Assembly (NCBI GenBank): GCA_963795665.1
Contig: CAWCIP010000025.1
Location: 18,590-82,589 of the forward strand
DNA from: DASUPK01 sp963795665
Lineage (GTDB): Bacteria; Actinomycetota; Thermoleophilia; Solirubrobacterales; 70-9
Reading direction: 5' to 3'
Length of the DNA: 64,000 nucleotides
Below the pieces are notes generated by a model. It worked only from the letters and a program-made list of their open reading frames with translations, was not told the DNA's origin and ran no database searches. The stretch's first letter is position 1. Every line of letters begins with the position of its first letter. Shown here in pieces: positions 14,813 through 23,504 of the stretch. The position numbers and the translations under genes were made by a program.

Positions 14813-16831
14813 GTGCCTGTAGCTTCGCAACAGCCTCGCTCAATCATCCGGGTCTCGAGAGGGGTCCTGGCCGCGGTCGTCCTGGCCGCCCTGCTTGTGG
14901 TGCTCGCCCACGTCACGTTTCACTTCGGCTCACCCCGCTACAGCTACTTCATCGAGGAGTGGGTCTACGACTTCATCACGATGACGGCCGCGCTGGTGAC
15001 CATCGCGCGGGCGGCCGTGCGCAAAGAGGAACGGCTGGCCTGGGCGCTCCTCGGCTTCGGCCTGCTGAGCTGGGCGGCCGGGGATCTCTACTGGACCGTG
15101 GCGCTCCGGGACATCTCGAGTCCGCCCTTCCCGTCAGTCGACGACGTCCTCTATCTCGCGGGGTACGCCCTGATCCTCGCGGGGATGATCGCCTACGTGC
15201 GCGCGCGAGTCGGCCGGATGACCGCGGTGGTCTGGACGGACGTGACGATGGGCGCCCTCTGCGTCGCAGCGATCGGCGCCAGCCTGTTGATGGACTTCGT
15301 CCTCGCCAACACCAGCGGCACGCCGATCGAGATCGCGGTCGCGGTCTCCTATCCGGCGCTCGACCTCGTGATTCTGGCCGTCGCCGCGGGCGGGGTGGCG
15401 TTGACCGGCTGGCGCCCGGGCCGGGGCCTGGCGTTGATCGCGGCCGGGGTCGCCTGCGCCGCGGCCGGAGACGCCGTCTACACCTACCAGTCGCTCGCCG
15501 GCACCTACACCGCCGCGAGCTGGAACAACTTCCTCTGGCCGCTCGCGACTGTCCTGGTCGCCGCCGGTGCTCTTCAGCCATCGCCACGGCATCGCGAGAC
15601 CGAGCCCGCGGAGGGCTGGCGCACATTCGCCTCCCCCACGATCTTCGCCCTGGCCGTCCTCGCCCTGCTGATGCTCGAGCGCCAGGACATGAACGAGCCC
15701 GCCGTCGCTGCCCTGACCGTGGCGACGCTGTTGGCCGTGGTCATCAGGCTCGCCCTCACCTTCGCCCAGAACCACCGCCTCGTCGTCGAGCTGGAGACAG
15801 ACTCGCTGACCGGTCTCTTCAACCGAGGCAAGCTCGTCTACGACCTCGATCGCCTGTTCAGCTCCGACCAGCCGCCACCGCACGTCCTGGCAATCCTCGA
15901 CCTGGACGGCTTCAAGTCCTACAACGATGCCTTTGGCCACCCCGCCGGGGACGCGCTGCTCGTGCGGCTAGGGCAACAGCTCGCCGAGGCCGTCGGCGAC
16001 CATGGCCGGGCCTACCGCATGGGCGGCGACGAGTTCGCGATGCTGCTCGCCGGGGATGCCGCAACCGCGGGAGACGCCGTCGCCGCGGGAGCCGCGGCTC
16101 TCAGCGAGCGCGGGGAGGGCTTCACGGTCACCTGCTCGTGCGGCTCGGCCGCGCTGCCGGCCGATGCGGCTAGGCGCGACACCGCGCTTCAGCTCGCGGA
16201 CCAGCGTATGTACGCCGACAAGGACTCTCGCCGTCCCTCCGTGGGAGGCGAGGTCGAGGCGGTGCTGCTCAGGATCCTCAACCAGCGCGCCCCAGAGCTG
16301 AGTGAGCATTCCGACGCCGTGAAGAGCCTGGCCGTCGCGGTCGGCGAGAAGCTCAGGCTGCCGCCCGGCGAGCTCGCGACGCTTGAACGTGCGTCGGAGC
16401 TCCACGACATCGGCAAGATCGCGATACCCGATGCGATCCTGACCAAGCCGGGCCCGCTCGACGAGGGCGAGTTGGAGTTCATGCGCCAGCACCCGACACT
16501 TGGCGAGCGCATCGTCGCTGCCGCCCCATCGCTCGCCACCGTCGGCAGGCTGATCCGCTCCTCGCACGAGCGCTGGGACGGCCGGGGATATCCGGATGGT
16601 CTCGCGGGCGAGGAAATCCCGCTCGCGGCTCGCATCATGTTCGCCTGCGACGCCTACGACGCGATCACCGCGGACCGCTCGTATTCGCCCGCACGCGACC
16701 CCGAGGCCGCCCTCGCCGAGCTCCGCGCGTGTGCAGGAACCCAGTTCGATCCCGATGTGGTCGCCACCCTGGAGGACGTGATCCGCTCGACGCCGGCCGA
16801 CAGGCTGCCCGTGCCGTTGCCGGTCGCCTGA
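14813..16831 (+). CDS. membrane GGDEF/HD-GYP c-di-GMP signalling protein
   Basis: A 672-residue protein. The first about 310 residues contain roughly nine hydrophobic helices, a MASE-like sensor. A GGDEF domain follows with YRMGGDEFAMLL (about residue 403); unlike the GGDEF-EAL protein at 10479 no RxxD I-site precedes it. The C-terminal HD-GYP domain has ELHDIGKIAIPD (about residue 530) and HERWDGRGYPDGL, so the metal-binding HD and the GYP motif are intact. A synthase and a phosphodiesterase of the HD-GYP type are thus joined in one chain. The GTG start is at 14813. Confidence 0.92.
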   Translation: MPVASQQPRSIIRVSRGVLAAVVLAALLVVLAHVTFHFGSPRYSYFIEEWVYDFITMTAALVTIARAAVRKEERLAWALLGFGLLSWAAGDLYWTVALRDISSPPFPSVDDVLYLAGYALILAGMIAYVRARVGRMTAVVWTDVTMGALCVAAIGASLLMDFVLANTSGTPIEIAVAVSYPALDLVILAVAAGGVALTGWRPGRGLALIAAGVACAAAGDAVYTYQSLAGTYTAASWNNFLWPLATVLVAAGALQPSPRHRETEPAEGWRTFASPTIFALAVLALLMLERQDMNEPAVAALTVATLLAVVIRLALTFAQNHRLVVELETDSLTGLFNRGKLVYDLDRLFSSDQPPPHVLAILDLDGFKSYNDAFGHPAGDALLVRLGQQLAEAVGDHGRAYRMGGDEFAMLLAGDAATAGDAVAAGAAALSERGEGFTVTCSCGSAALPADAARRDTALQLADQRMYADKDSRRPSVGGEVEAVLLRILNQRAPELSEHSDAVKSLAVAVGEKLRLPPGELATLERASELHDIGKIAIPDAILTKPGPLDEGELEFMRQHPTLGERIVAAAPSLATVGRLIRSSHERWDGRGYPDGLAGEEIPLAARIMFACDAYDAITADRSYSPARDPEAALAELRACAGTQFDPDVVATLEDVIRSTPADRLPVPLPVA

Positions 16832-16877
16832 TCAGAGGGTGCGCGAAAGCACAACCCGATTAGTGCTGGAAAAGGAA

Positions 16878-16901
16878 CCGGGCGCCCACTTGGGCGCCCG
16901 G
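16878..16901. terminator. convergent terminator hairpin
   Basis: Perfect 10-bp stem CCGGGCGCCC-ACTT-GGGCGCCCGG. On the minus strand it is followed by TTCCTTTTCC, a good T-rich tail for the gene ending at 16931; it may also stop the plus-strand gene ending at 16831. Confidence 0.8.
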
Positions 16902-16930
16902 CTTACATCGGGATTCGAGGGGTGCTGCGA

Positions 16931-17674
16931 CTACTTGACCAGCTCCACCTTCTCGAACGTGGTGCCGGCGAGCTCAGCCTCGTGGACTGCGCTACCCGGA
17001 GTCAGATCGGCGGTGGTGCAGACGCCGCTGGCATCACCGGCGCCTTGATTGGCGCCGCCCTTGTCATCGCCCGGCTCGGGCTCTCCGGATTGATCGCCCG
17101 GCTGGGGCTCCCCGGACTGATCGCCGCTGCCATCGCTCGATGAGGACGCCTTGCCGGGGCCGGAGTCGTCGCCGACCTCGTGCTCGTCCTCGGTCTCGCA
17201 CTTGATCGTGGTGGTCGAATCCACCGTGCCGGAGACCTGTCCGCCACCGGCGAGATCGATCGTCAGGGTGGTGCCGTCGAAGCTGGCGATCATGCCGGCG
17301 TTCTCCTGGCCGTCCTTGACACCGTCGTTGTCCGTGTCCTGGTCGTCGGGGAGGTTTGCGGTCTCGTCCTCACCCATGTTGTTGAGCCCGTCGTGGTCCG
17401 AGTCCTCCTTGCCGTCGGGACGACCGTTGTGATTGGTGTCCTTGACGCGGGGATTGGTCCGCTCCTGGAACTCGTTCATGTTGTCGACGTGATCCTTGTC
17501 CTGGTCCTTGTTGGACTGGTCGACCTTGAGCGAGAGATGGAACTTCTTCTCCCACTTGTCCGAGATGTGATCGTGGTTCCTATCCTTGGCAGCCGCGGTG
17601 CCGCCGAATGCGACAACCGTGAGCGCGAGCGCCCCGGCGGCGGCCACCGAGAAGGTCCTCAGCTTTCCTCTCAT
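16931..17674 (-). CDS. secreted calcium-binding (thrombospondin type 3-like) protein
   Basis: A 247-residue secreted protein. The start ATG 17674 has an excellent AAAGGAGG site 6 bases upstream. A signal peptide ends near GGTAAAKD. Residues about 35-125 are Asp/Asn-rich repeats (DRNHDHISDKWEKKF, DSDHDGLNNMGED, DTDNDGVKDGQE), the DxDxDG pattern of TSP3/dockerin-type calcium loops. Next comes a short beta segment with a paired-cysteine candidate, then a Ser/Gly/Asp/Glu-Pro linker (GDQSGEPQPGDQSGEPEPGD). Function is unknown; cell-surface or matrix role inferred. Confidence 0.8.
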   Translation of the reverse strand: MRGKLRTFSVAAAGALALTVVAFGGTAAAKDRNHDHISDKWEKKFHLSLKVDQSNKDQDKDHVDNMNEFQERTNPRVKDTNHNGRPDGKEDSDHDGLNNMGEDETANLPDDQDTDNDGVKDGQENAGMIASFDGTTLTIDLAGGGQVSGTVDSTTTIKCETEDEHEVGDDSGPGKASSSSDGSGDQSGEPQPGDQSGEPEPGDDKGGANQGAGDASGVCTTADLTPGSAVHEAELAGTTFEKVELVK

Positions 17675-17813
17675 TTGGTTCCTCCTTTGGTGGCGGCCGT
17701 CCTCTGAAGATGGTGTACCGGCCGCCGTTTGACTTGACGTGGCCACTATCGACTGCGCCGGTCACGTACCGGTTAGCCACGAGTTAGGGGTTGGTAAGGG
17801 GTGGACGGCTGTT

Positions 17814-18620
17814 TCAGGAACGCTCGGCGATCAGCAGTGTCTGAACCGCCCGGCCAACCGCGCCGCGCTCGTCGAACAGGCGGGAATCGGCCATTCCGAC
17901 TCCGTTCGGCTCCGGCAGCGTGACCGCATCCAGGCAGACCCACTCCCCCTTCGGCATCCGGTGCAGGTGCACGCTGAGATCGACGTTGATGAAGAGGTAT
18001 CGGGTCCAATCGAGGGCGACGCTCACCCCGTTGCCCGAGTCCGCGGCAACCAGCAGGCGCTGAAGGGGCGTTGGCTCCTCGTCCGGCAGGAGCGGCACCC
18101 CCATGCGCGTCCAGACGGTGGCCGGACCCTGCTCGGTGAAGCCTCCCTCGACGAACCGGTAGTCCATCGCGCTGTGGTAGCCGACGTCGTGGCCGGTGTC
18201 GGGGAAGCGGCCGGGTGCGGCCCCATCGGGACCCGGCGGCACCGGGGGGAACCCGGATGGCGCATCGAAGCTCACCTTCTCGGTGCGCAGGCGCCAGCCC
18301 CGCGCCCGGACCAGCGCTTCGCCGTCGTTGTCGGTGAGAGTCGCCTCGACCATCTCAACGCGGCGCCCGGAGCGCACGACCTCGGCATGCACCCGCAGCC
18401 GGCCGATCGGGACCGAGCGGACGATCTCGTAGGTGACGCGGCCGACCTGCGCCGGCGCGCCCTCGCCGTCCGCCATCCGGCCGCCGCCGAGCCGCTCGAG
18501 CTCGCGGCCGATCAGTGCCGCGGGAGGTCCGGCGTGCTGTGCCCCCGCGTCCCAGGGACCTCTGGTCGCCTCCGTGGCGACGTAGGCGTCGCCGTGGGGC
18601 TCGTAGAAGGAGTCGGGCAC
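17814..18620 (-). CDS. acyl-CoA thioesterase family protein (TesB-like double hotdog)
   Basis: A 268-residue protein with two hotdog halves: the first has RGPWDAGAQHAGPPAALIGREL and VTYEIVRSVPIGRLRVHAEV, the second YLFINVDLSVHLHRMPKGEW and DSRLFDERGAVGRAVQTLL. The order fits the thioesterase-like superfamily (TesB type II), which hydrolyses acyl-CoA to free fatty acid and CoA. A Pro-rich loop (PSGFPPVPPGPDGAAPG) separates the halves. Divergent from msrB, across 93 bases. Confidence 0.85.
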   Translation of the reverse strand: MPDSFYEPHGDAYVATEATRGPWDAGAQHAGPPAALIGRELERLGGGRMADGEGAPAQVGRVTYEIVRSVPIGRLRVHAEVVRSGRRVEMVEATLTDNDGEALVRARGWRLRTEKVSFDAPSGFPPVPPGPDGAAPGRFPDTGHDVGYHSAMDYRFVEGGFTEQGPATVWTRMGVPLLPDEEPTPLQRLLVAADSGNGVSVALDWTRYLFINVDLSVHLHRMPKGEWVCLDAVTLPEPNGVGMADSRLFDERGAVGRAVQTLLIAERS

Positions 18621-18713
18621 GCGCGGGCATCCTAGTAACGAGATGCGTGCTCAAGAGACTGATCTTCGACCGGGTTAATCTGGTCATACCCCCATCGAAG
18701 AGAGGTACGAAAC

Positions 18714-19115
18714 TTGGAGAAGGTCAAGAAGAGCGAGCAGGAGTGGCGCCAGGAGCTGACGCCCGAGCAGTACGAGGTCGTGCGCGAGAAGGGCACGGAG
18801 GCTCCGTTCACGAGCGAGCTCAATGACGTCAAGGACCCGGGCAAGTTCGTCTGCGTGGCCTGCGGACAGCCGCTGTTCGACTCGGAGAACAAGTTCGACT
18901 CCGGCACGGGCTGGCCGAGCTTCGACCGGCCGATGGACGACGAGAATGTCGAGACGGAGGCCGACAACAGCCTGCTGATGCGGCGCACCGAGGTGCTCTG
19001 CTCACGGTGTGACGCGCACCTGGGGCACGTCTTCGACGACGGCCCGGCCGACACGACCGGCCAGCGCTACTGCATCAACGGCTGCGCCCTGGAGTTCAAG
19101 CCCGAAGAGGACTAA
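18714..19115 (+). CDS. msrB: peptide-methionine (R)-S-oxide reductase
   Basis: A 133-residue enzyme that reduces methionine-R-sulfoxide in proteins. Zinc-binding pairs CVAC (Cys47/50) and CSRC (Cys96/99) are present, as are GTGWPSF, HLGHVFDDGP and the catalytic RYCING (Cys120). The ending is slightly unusual, RYCINGCALEF rather than RYCINSASL, giving an additional Cys two residues after the motif that might act as a resolving cysteine. The start is TTG at 18714 behind a GAAGAGAGG site. Confidence 0.95.
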   Translation: MEKVKKSEQEWRQELTPEQYEVVREKGTEAPFTSELNDVKDPGKFVCVACGQPLFDSENKFDSGTGWPSFDRPMDDENVETEADNSLLMRRTEVLCSRCDAHLGHVFDDGPADTTGQRYCINGCALEFKPEED

Positions 19116-19117
19116 AC

Positions 19118-19140
19118 GGGTTGCGCCTGGCGGCGCACCC
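19118..19140. terminator. convergent hairpin between msrB and response regulator
   Basis: GGGTTGCGCC and GGCGCACCC pair with one bulge around TGGC; placed between two convergent genes, likely bidirectional terminator. Confidence 0.5.
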
Positions 19141-19145
19141 TCGCA

Positions 19146-19787
19146 TCAAACCTTGCCGCCGGCGCCCAGGTAGCTGAAGCGCACGGCGAGGGCCACCGCC
19201 TCGGTCCGCGTGTCGACCTCCATCCGGGCGATTGCGTTTCGGACGTGGGTGTGGACCGTGGCGGGGCTGAGCGAGAGCCGGTCGGCGATCTGCTTGACGC
19301 GCAGGCCCTCCGCGAGCAGCTCCAGGATCTCGCGCTCGCGGGGGGTCAGCTCGAGCAGCTTCTCGACCTCGCCCGCGCCCTGGCCGAGCTCGGTGCCGAC
19401 GAAGGTGCCTCCACCCGCGACGACCTCGATCGCCCGGGCGATGTCCTCGCTGGGCGCGGACTTGAGCACGTAGCCGGAGGCGCCGGCGCGCAGCGCCAGC
19501 GTCAGCAGGTCGGGCTGAGCGTGGGCGGTGAAGATGATGACCCTGGTCTCGGGCCGGGCCTTGAGGATGTCCTTGGTGGCGTCGATGCCGTCCTTGCCCG
19601 GCAGCTCGACGTCGACGATGCAGACGTCCGGCTCCAGCTCCTTGACGACGTCGACGACCTCCTCGCCGGTCTCGGCCTCGCCGACGATCTCGACGCCCTC
19701 GACCGCGGCCATCCGGGCCTTGATGGCCTCGCGGACGATCTCGTGGTCATCGCAGAGAACTACTCGCTTGGGAGACGACGCGCTCAT
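19146..19787 (-). CDS. NarL/LuxR-type two-component response regulator
   Basis: A 213-residue regulator. The receiver domain (about 1-125) has the acidic pair DDHE, the phospho-acceptor Asp in CIVDVELPGKDG, the Thr in IIFTAHAQ and the Lys in GYVLKSAP. The C-terminal HTH (about 145-205) is LTPREREILELLAEGLRVKQ and TVHTHVRNAIARM. No sensor kinase is adjacent. Its ATG follows the serS stop directly (TAA-ATG), so it is translationally coupled to serS in an operon with a cytochrome c gene. Confidence 0.93.
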   Translation of the reverse strand: MSASSPKRVVLCDDHEIVREAIKARMAAVEGVEIVGEAETGEEVVDVVKELEPDVCIVDVELPGKDGIDATKDILKARPETRVIIFTAHAQPDLLTLALRAGASGYVLKSAPSEDIARAIEVVAGGGTFVGTELGQGAGEVEKLLELTPREREILELLAEGLRVKQIADRLSLSPATVHTHVRNAIARMEVDTRTEAVALAVRFSYLGAGGKV

Positions 19788-21068
19788 TTATGTGGGAATC
19801 CTCCTTGGAACGCCAAACTCCTGCAAAGCGACCGGAACTTCCACTGTCCCGTTCTCCGTCTGTCCGTTCTCCAGCAGCGCGATCAGTGTTCGACCCACAG
19901 CCACCGCAGTTCCGTTCAGCGTGTGTACGGGTTCGGGGGATTCTTCTGGGGCGGGACGGTACCGGCTCGACAGGCGTCTTGCCTGAAAGTCGGTGGTATT
20001 CGAGCAGCTTGTCAGCTCCCGGTAGCGCCCCTGGCTCGGAATCCACGCCTCGCAATCGAACTTGCGAGCGGCCGGAGCGCCCAGGTCGCCGACGGCCACG
20101 TCGACCACGCGGTACGGGATCTCGAGCGCGGCGAGGATTCGCTCCTGGATCGCCAGGATCCGCTCGTGCTCCTCGCGGGAGGACCCGGGCTCGACGAAGC
20201 TGAACATCTCGACCTTGTCGAACTGATGGACACGGAAGATCCCGCGCGTGTCGCGTCCCGCCGCGCCCGCTTCCCGCCGAAAGCAGGTGGACAGGCCCGC
20301 GTAGCGCTTCGGCAGGTCCGACGCCTCCATGATCCGGTCCGCCTGCAGCGAGGCGAGTGAGACCTCCGAGGTGCCCACCAGGAAGAGCTCGTCGCGGGGG
20401 ATCTCGTAGATCATCTCCCGCTCCCCCGGGAAATAGCCCGTGCCGTAGAGCGCCTGCTCGCGAACCAGCACCGGCGGAACCGTGGGCTCGAAGCCCTCGG
20501 CCCGGACCAGCTCCATCGCGAATCGGACCAGGGCGAGCTCCATCATCACCAGGTCGCCGAGCAGGTAGGCGAACCGCGAGCCCGATGCGCTCGCCGCCGC
20601 CTCGATCTCGATCCAGCCATGGCGCTGGCCGAGGTCAAGGTGGTCCTGGGGCTCGAAGTCGAACTCCCGGCGGTCCCCCACCTCGCGCAGGGTGACGTTG
20701 TCCTCCTCCGTCTCTCCGTCGGGGGCATCCGGATCGGGGAGGTTCGGCAGCGAGAGCAGCAGCTCGTCGCGCTGATCGCCCAGCTCGCCCAGCTTCGGCT
20801 CGAGCTCCTTGAGCTCGGACTTCAGCGCGCTGGATGACTCGCGAGCCTGCTTCACCTTCGGGTCGTCGGCCTTGCCGCCACGGGCCGCCTCCTCGATCTC
20901 GCCCGAGAGCTTGTTCTGCTCCGCCCGGATCGCGTCGATCCGGGTGTTCAGCTCACGCCGCCGCTCGTCGACGTCCAGGAGCTCGTCCAGCTGCTCGGCC
21001 GCTCCCCGCCTGGCAAGCGCCTTGCGCGCGGGCTCGGGGTCGCTGCGGATCTGCTTGAGGTCGAGCGT
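19788..21068 (-). CDS. serS: seryl-tRNA synthetase, apparent ACG start
   Basis: Class II aminoacyl-tRNA synthetase. N-terminal coiled-coil arm (residues about 30-105), motif 2 around TCFRREAGAAGRDTRGIFRVHQF split as FRREAGAAGRDTRG and motif 3 NGTAVAVGRTLIALLENGQ. The expected beginning MLDLKQIRSDPE is present as ACG CTC GAC CTC AAG CAG, with ACG at 21066-21068 in the ATG position and GGAG 5-8 bases upstream. The frame is closed by the TAA of the cytochrome gene seven codons before, and the next usual start (GTG 20855) would remove about 70 residues of the tRNA-binding arm. With ACG the length is 426 residues, normal for SerRS. Confidence 0.93.
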   Translation of the reverse strand, partial: TLDLKQIRSDPEPARKALARRGAAEQLDELLDVDERRRELNTRIDAIRAEQNKLSGEIEEAARGGKADDPKVKQARESSSALKSELKELEPKLGELGDQRDELLLSLPNLPDPDAPDGETEEDNVTLREVGDRREFDFEPQDHLDLGQRHGWIEIEAAASASGSRFAYLLGDLVMMELALVRFAMELVRAEGFEPTVPPVLVREQALYGTGYFPGEREMIYEIPRDELFLVGTSEVSLASLQADRIMEASDLPKRYAGLSTCFRREAGAAGRDTRGIFRVHQFDKVEMFSFVEPGSSREEHERILAIQERILAALEIPYRVVDVAVGDLGAPAARKFDCEAWIPSQGRYRELTSCSNTTDFQARRLSSRYRPAPEESPEPVHTLNGTAVAVGRTLIALLENGQTENGTVEVPVALQEFGVPRRIPT

Positions 21069-21089
21069 GGCTCCGCTCTCCCGTGCTGG

Positions 21090-21491
21090 TTAGGGGGCCG
21101 CGGTCGTCGTCGTCGCCTGCGGCGCGGGCGTGTTGACCACGTCCTGTCCCGCGTATTTCGCAACGAAGGCCGCCACCTTGTCGGCGTCTGCGCCGACGAC
21201 GATGTTCTGGGGCATGATCGCCCCCGAGAAGCCGCCGTTGCGGATCGCGTAGATCACGTCGGCCAGCGTCTCGTTGCGCTGGTCGAGGTTGGGGCCCTGG
21301 ACGCGCTCCGAGCGGTTGGCGGTCCCCTCGGTGCCCGCGGGGGTCAGCGTGTGACAGCCCGAGCAGCGCTCGGAGAAGATCTGGGCGCCCTCGTGGGTCG
21401 GATCGTTGGCCGGAACCTGGACGCCCTGGGTCCCGCAACCGGCGGCGGTCGCGACCACGGCGACTGCGATCAGTAGGAATGCCCCTCGCAC
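21090..21491 (-). CDS. c-type cytochrome lipoprotein
   Basis: A 133-residue exported monohaem cytochrome c. A lipoprotein-type signal ends VATAAGC (Cys19), then a haem motif CSGCH (Cys43, Cys46, His47) and a probable sixth ligand Met in GAIMPQN. The C-terminus is Pro/Thr-rich. It likely carries electrons on the outer face of the membrane. It is first in an operon with serS and a response regulator, an arrangement without obvious functional logic. Confidence 0.92.
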   Translation of the reverse strand: MRGAFLLIAVAVVATAAGCGTQGVQVPANDPTHEGAQIFSERCSGCHTLTPAGTEGTANRSERVQGPNLDQRNETLADVIYAIRNGGFSGAIMPQNIVVGADADKVAAFVAKYAGQDVVNTPAPQATTTTAAP

Positions 21492-21540
21492 GCGGCGGGA
21501 TCATATGCGAGAGGTACGAGAGGTCGCGTAGCGTTCAGGC

Positions 21541-22032
21541 ATGGCCGCGGGCGGCGTAACCCCCGATGAATTCCGTGCCGCGCTCGGCGCCCACGCCACC
21601 GGCGTGACCGTGGTGACCGCCGTCGGCCCCAACGGTCCCTCGGGGGCGACCGCGAACGCCGTCACCTCACTGTCGCTCGACCCGCCGATGATGCTGGCCT
21701 GCCTCGACCGCGGCTCGCGGACGCTCACCTCCGTCCGGGCCCAGGGGCGCTTCGGCGTCAACGCTCTGGCCGCCGGCCAGGAGGAGCTGGCGCGGCGGTT
21801 CGCCGGCAAGAACGCGGAGCCCGAGAAGTGGGAGGCCGTCCGCTGGTCGGAGAGCGAGGGGCTGCCGCGACTGGAGGGCGCGCTGATGTGGGTGGCTTGC
21901 GAGCTGCGGGATCTGATCGACGGCGGCGACCATCTGATCCTGACCGGCAACGTGCTCTCCGCCGACTCGAGCGACGGACAGCCGCTGCTCTTCCATCGCG
22001 GCGCCTACCGCGACCTGCTGGCGGAGTCGTAG
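21541..22032 (+). CDS. flavin reductase-like (FMN-binding split barrel) protein
   Basis: A 163-residue protein of the flavin reductase domain family, typically the reductase partner of two-component monooxygenases. Motifs: FRAALGAHATGVTVVTA, GATANAVTSLSLDPPMMLAC, GRFGVNAL, and the late HLILTGNVL followed by PLLFHRGAYRDL. No monooxygenase is adjacent. Divergent from the cytochrome gene and convergent with the HxlR regulator. Confidence 0.92.
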   Translation: MAAGGVTPDEFRAALGAHATGVTVVTAVGPNGPSGATANAVTSLSLDPPMMLACLDRGSRTLTSVRAQGRFGVNALAAGQEELARRFAGKNAEPEKWEAVRWSESEGLPRLEGALMWVACELRDLIDGGDHLILTGNVLSADSSDGQPLLFHRGAYRDLLAES

Positions 22033-22039
22033 GCCGCAG

Positions 22040-22687
22040 TCAGGCAAGGGTGCGGAACAGCGCATTTACGGCGCGGCGGCTCCCGTCGATCCGGACGTCT
22101 CCGGCCTCCACCGCCTTCCCCAGCCGGTTTCCTCCGAAGACCACGGCGGCTATCGCGTTCGGGTCTGCACTGATCGTGGCGGCGGCCTCGTCATCCTCTC
22201 CGCGCCGCGCCTCGAAACGGTCGCCCGAGATTTCGATCCGGAAGGGGATCTCCTCCTTCCCCAGCCGCAGTTCGTAGCTCGCCTCGAGCCCGTCCGCCTT
22301 CGCCGGATCGAAGGTCGACTTCAGCGCGAGCACGAGGGAGTCCGGCCCCATCTCGGCGTCGCGCGGGAAGGATGGCGAGCCGCTCGCCCAGCGACCGAGC
22401 GACAGCACGGCCGGCTCGAGCTCACGTCCCCACTCAGTCAGCTCATAGACCTGCACCGCCGCCGGCGGGGCGAGCCTGCGGCGCGCGACGATGCCCGTCT
22501 CCTCCAGCTCGCGCAGCCGCTGGCCGAGGACGTTCGGGCTGATGTCGGGAATCCCGGCGCGCAGGTCGGTGAACCGCTTCGGCCCCAGCAGCAGCTCGCG
22601 GACCACCAGCAGGGCCCAGCGCTGCCCGAGGAGATCGGAGGCATGTGCGATCCCGCAACCGTCGAGTCTTCTCCGGGTGCGCGCCAT
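22040..22687 (-). CDS. HxlR-family regulator with SCP2-like C-terminal domain
   Basis: A 215-residue protein. Residues 1-105 form an HxlR winged helix: CGIAHASDLLGQRWALLVVR, FTDLRAGIPDISPNVLGQRL and LTEWGRELEPAV. Residues about 120-215 look like an SCP2 sterol-carrier-type ligand domain (ATISADPNAIAAVVFGG). The fusion suggests regulation by a hydrophobic ligand. It is divergent from the DUF899-VOC pair, with repeated GTCTAnTCCT boxes between them that are its probable operator. Confidence 0.9.
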   Translation of the reverse strand: MARTRRRLDGCGIAHASDLLGQRWALLVVRELLLGPKRFTDLRAGIPDISPNVLGQRLRELEETGIVARRRLAPPAAVQVYELTEWGRELEPAVLSLGRWASGSPSFPRDAEMGPDSLVLALKSTFDPAKADGLEASYELRLGKEEIPFRIEISGDRFEARRGEDDEAAATISADPNAIAAVVFGGNRLGKAVEAGDVRIDGSRRAVNALFRTLA

Positions 22688-22704
22688 GCCGGGAGTTTAC
22701 CGGA

Positions 22705-22746
22705 GTCTAATCCTGGAATATAAGTGTCTAGTCCTCTTTTAGGACT
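22705..22746. promoter_or_regulatory. probable HxlR operator / divergent promoter
   Basis: Direct boxes GTCTAATCCT (22705-22714) and GTCTAGTCCT (22726-22735) are exactly 21 bases apart, two helical turns; the second forms an inverted pair with AGGACT (22741-22746). A TATAAG -10-like box (22719-22724) lies between them. The whole is between the divergent HxlR gene and the DUF899 gene. Confidence 0.6.
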
Positions 22747-22805
22747 TTATGGTACGGTCCAGCGGCGATATGGAGAGGGCGGCAAGCCAACGGAAGGAGA
22801 TCGGG

Positions 22806-23504
22806 ATGGACCTCCCCGAGGTCGTATCCGCGAGCGAATGGGAGGCGGCCCAGAAGGAGCTCCGTGCGAAGGAGAAGGAGTTGACCCGGCGGAGCGACGA
22901 GCTCGCCGCGGAGCGCCGGCGGCTCCCGCGTACGAAGGTCGAGAAGGACTACGAGTTCGAGGGCCCGCAGGGCAGGGCCGGGCTCGCGGACCTGTTCGAG
23001 GGCCGCCGCCAGCTCGTCCTCTACCACTTCATGTTCGGGCCGAACCAGGACGCGGGCTGCGACGGCTGCTGCATGTTCATCGATCAGGTCGGCCACCCGG
23101 CCCACCTGCAAGCCCGTGACGTCACCTTCGCGATCACCTCGCGTGCGCCGGTCGAGAAGCTCGAGCGGTTCCGGCGGCAGCTGGGATGGGAGCACCCTTG
23201 GTACTCGTGGGGAGGCGGAGACTTCGGGGTCGACTTCGGCACCTCCCCCGCCGAGCCCAAGGAGGGCGCCTACCAGGACGGCGAGGGCTTCGCGCTGAGC
23301 GTCTTCCTGCGAGACGGCGGCGACGTCCATCGCACCTATTTCACGAAGAGCCGCGGCGTGGAGGCGATCGGACCCGTCTGGAGCTTCCTGGACCGGGCGC
23401 CTTTCGGCCGCCGGGAGACCTGGGAGGACTCGCCGGCCGGCTACCCGCAGGACGAGCCCTATACCTGGTGGCGCCGTCACGACGAATACGAGGAGGAGCG
23501 ATGA
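22806..23504 (+). CDS. DUF899 thioredoxin-fold protein
   Basis: A 232-residue DUF899 protein. Family features are the N-terminal VVSASEWEAAQKELRAKEKE helix, YHFMFGPNQDAGCDGCCMF with two of the cysteines in thioredoxin-like arrangement, HLQARDVTFAITSRAP and a C-terminal TWWRRHDEY. Members are probably thiol-redox proteins; the substrate is unknown. ATG 22806 is chosen because AAGGAG is at 22795-22800; an upstream ATG at 22749 lies inside the presumed promoter. Its stop overlaps the start of the VOC gene (ATGA). Confidence 0.88.
   Translation: MDLPEVVSASEWEAAQKELRAKEKELTRRSDELAAERRRLPRTKVEKDYEFEGPQGRAGLADLFEGRRQLVLYHFMFGPNQDAGCDGCCMFIDQVGHPAHLQARDVTFAITSRAPVEKLERFRRQLGWEHPWYSWGGGDFGVDFGTSPAEPKEGAYQDGEGFALSVFLRDGGDVHRTYFTKSRGVEAIGPVWSFLDRAPFGRRETWEDSPAGYPQDEPYTWWRRHDEYEEER

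Noticed and set aside
17040..17130. Tandem short repeats
   Set aside because: They encode the Glu-Pro-Gly-Asp linker of the calcium-binding secreted protein and need no separate explanation.
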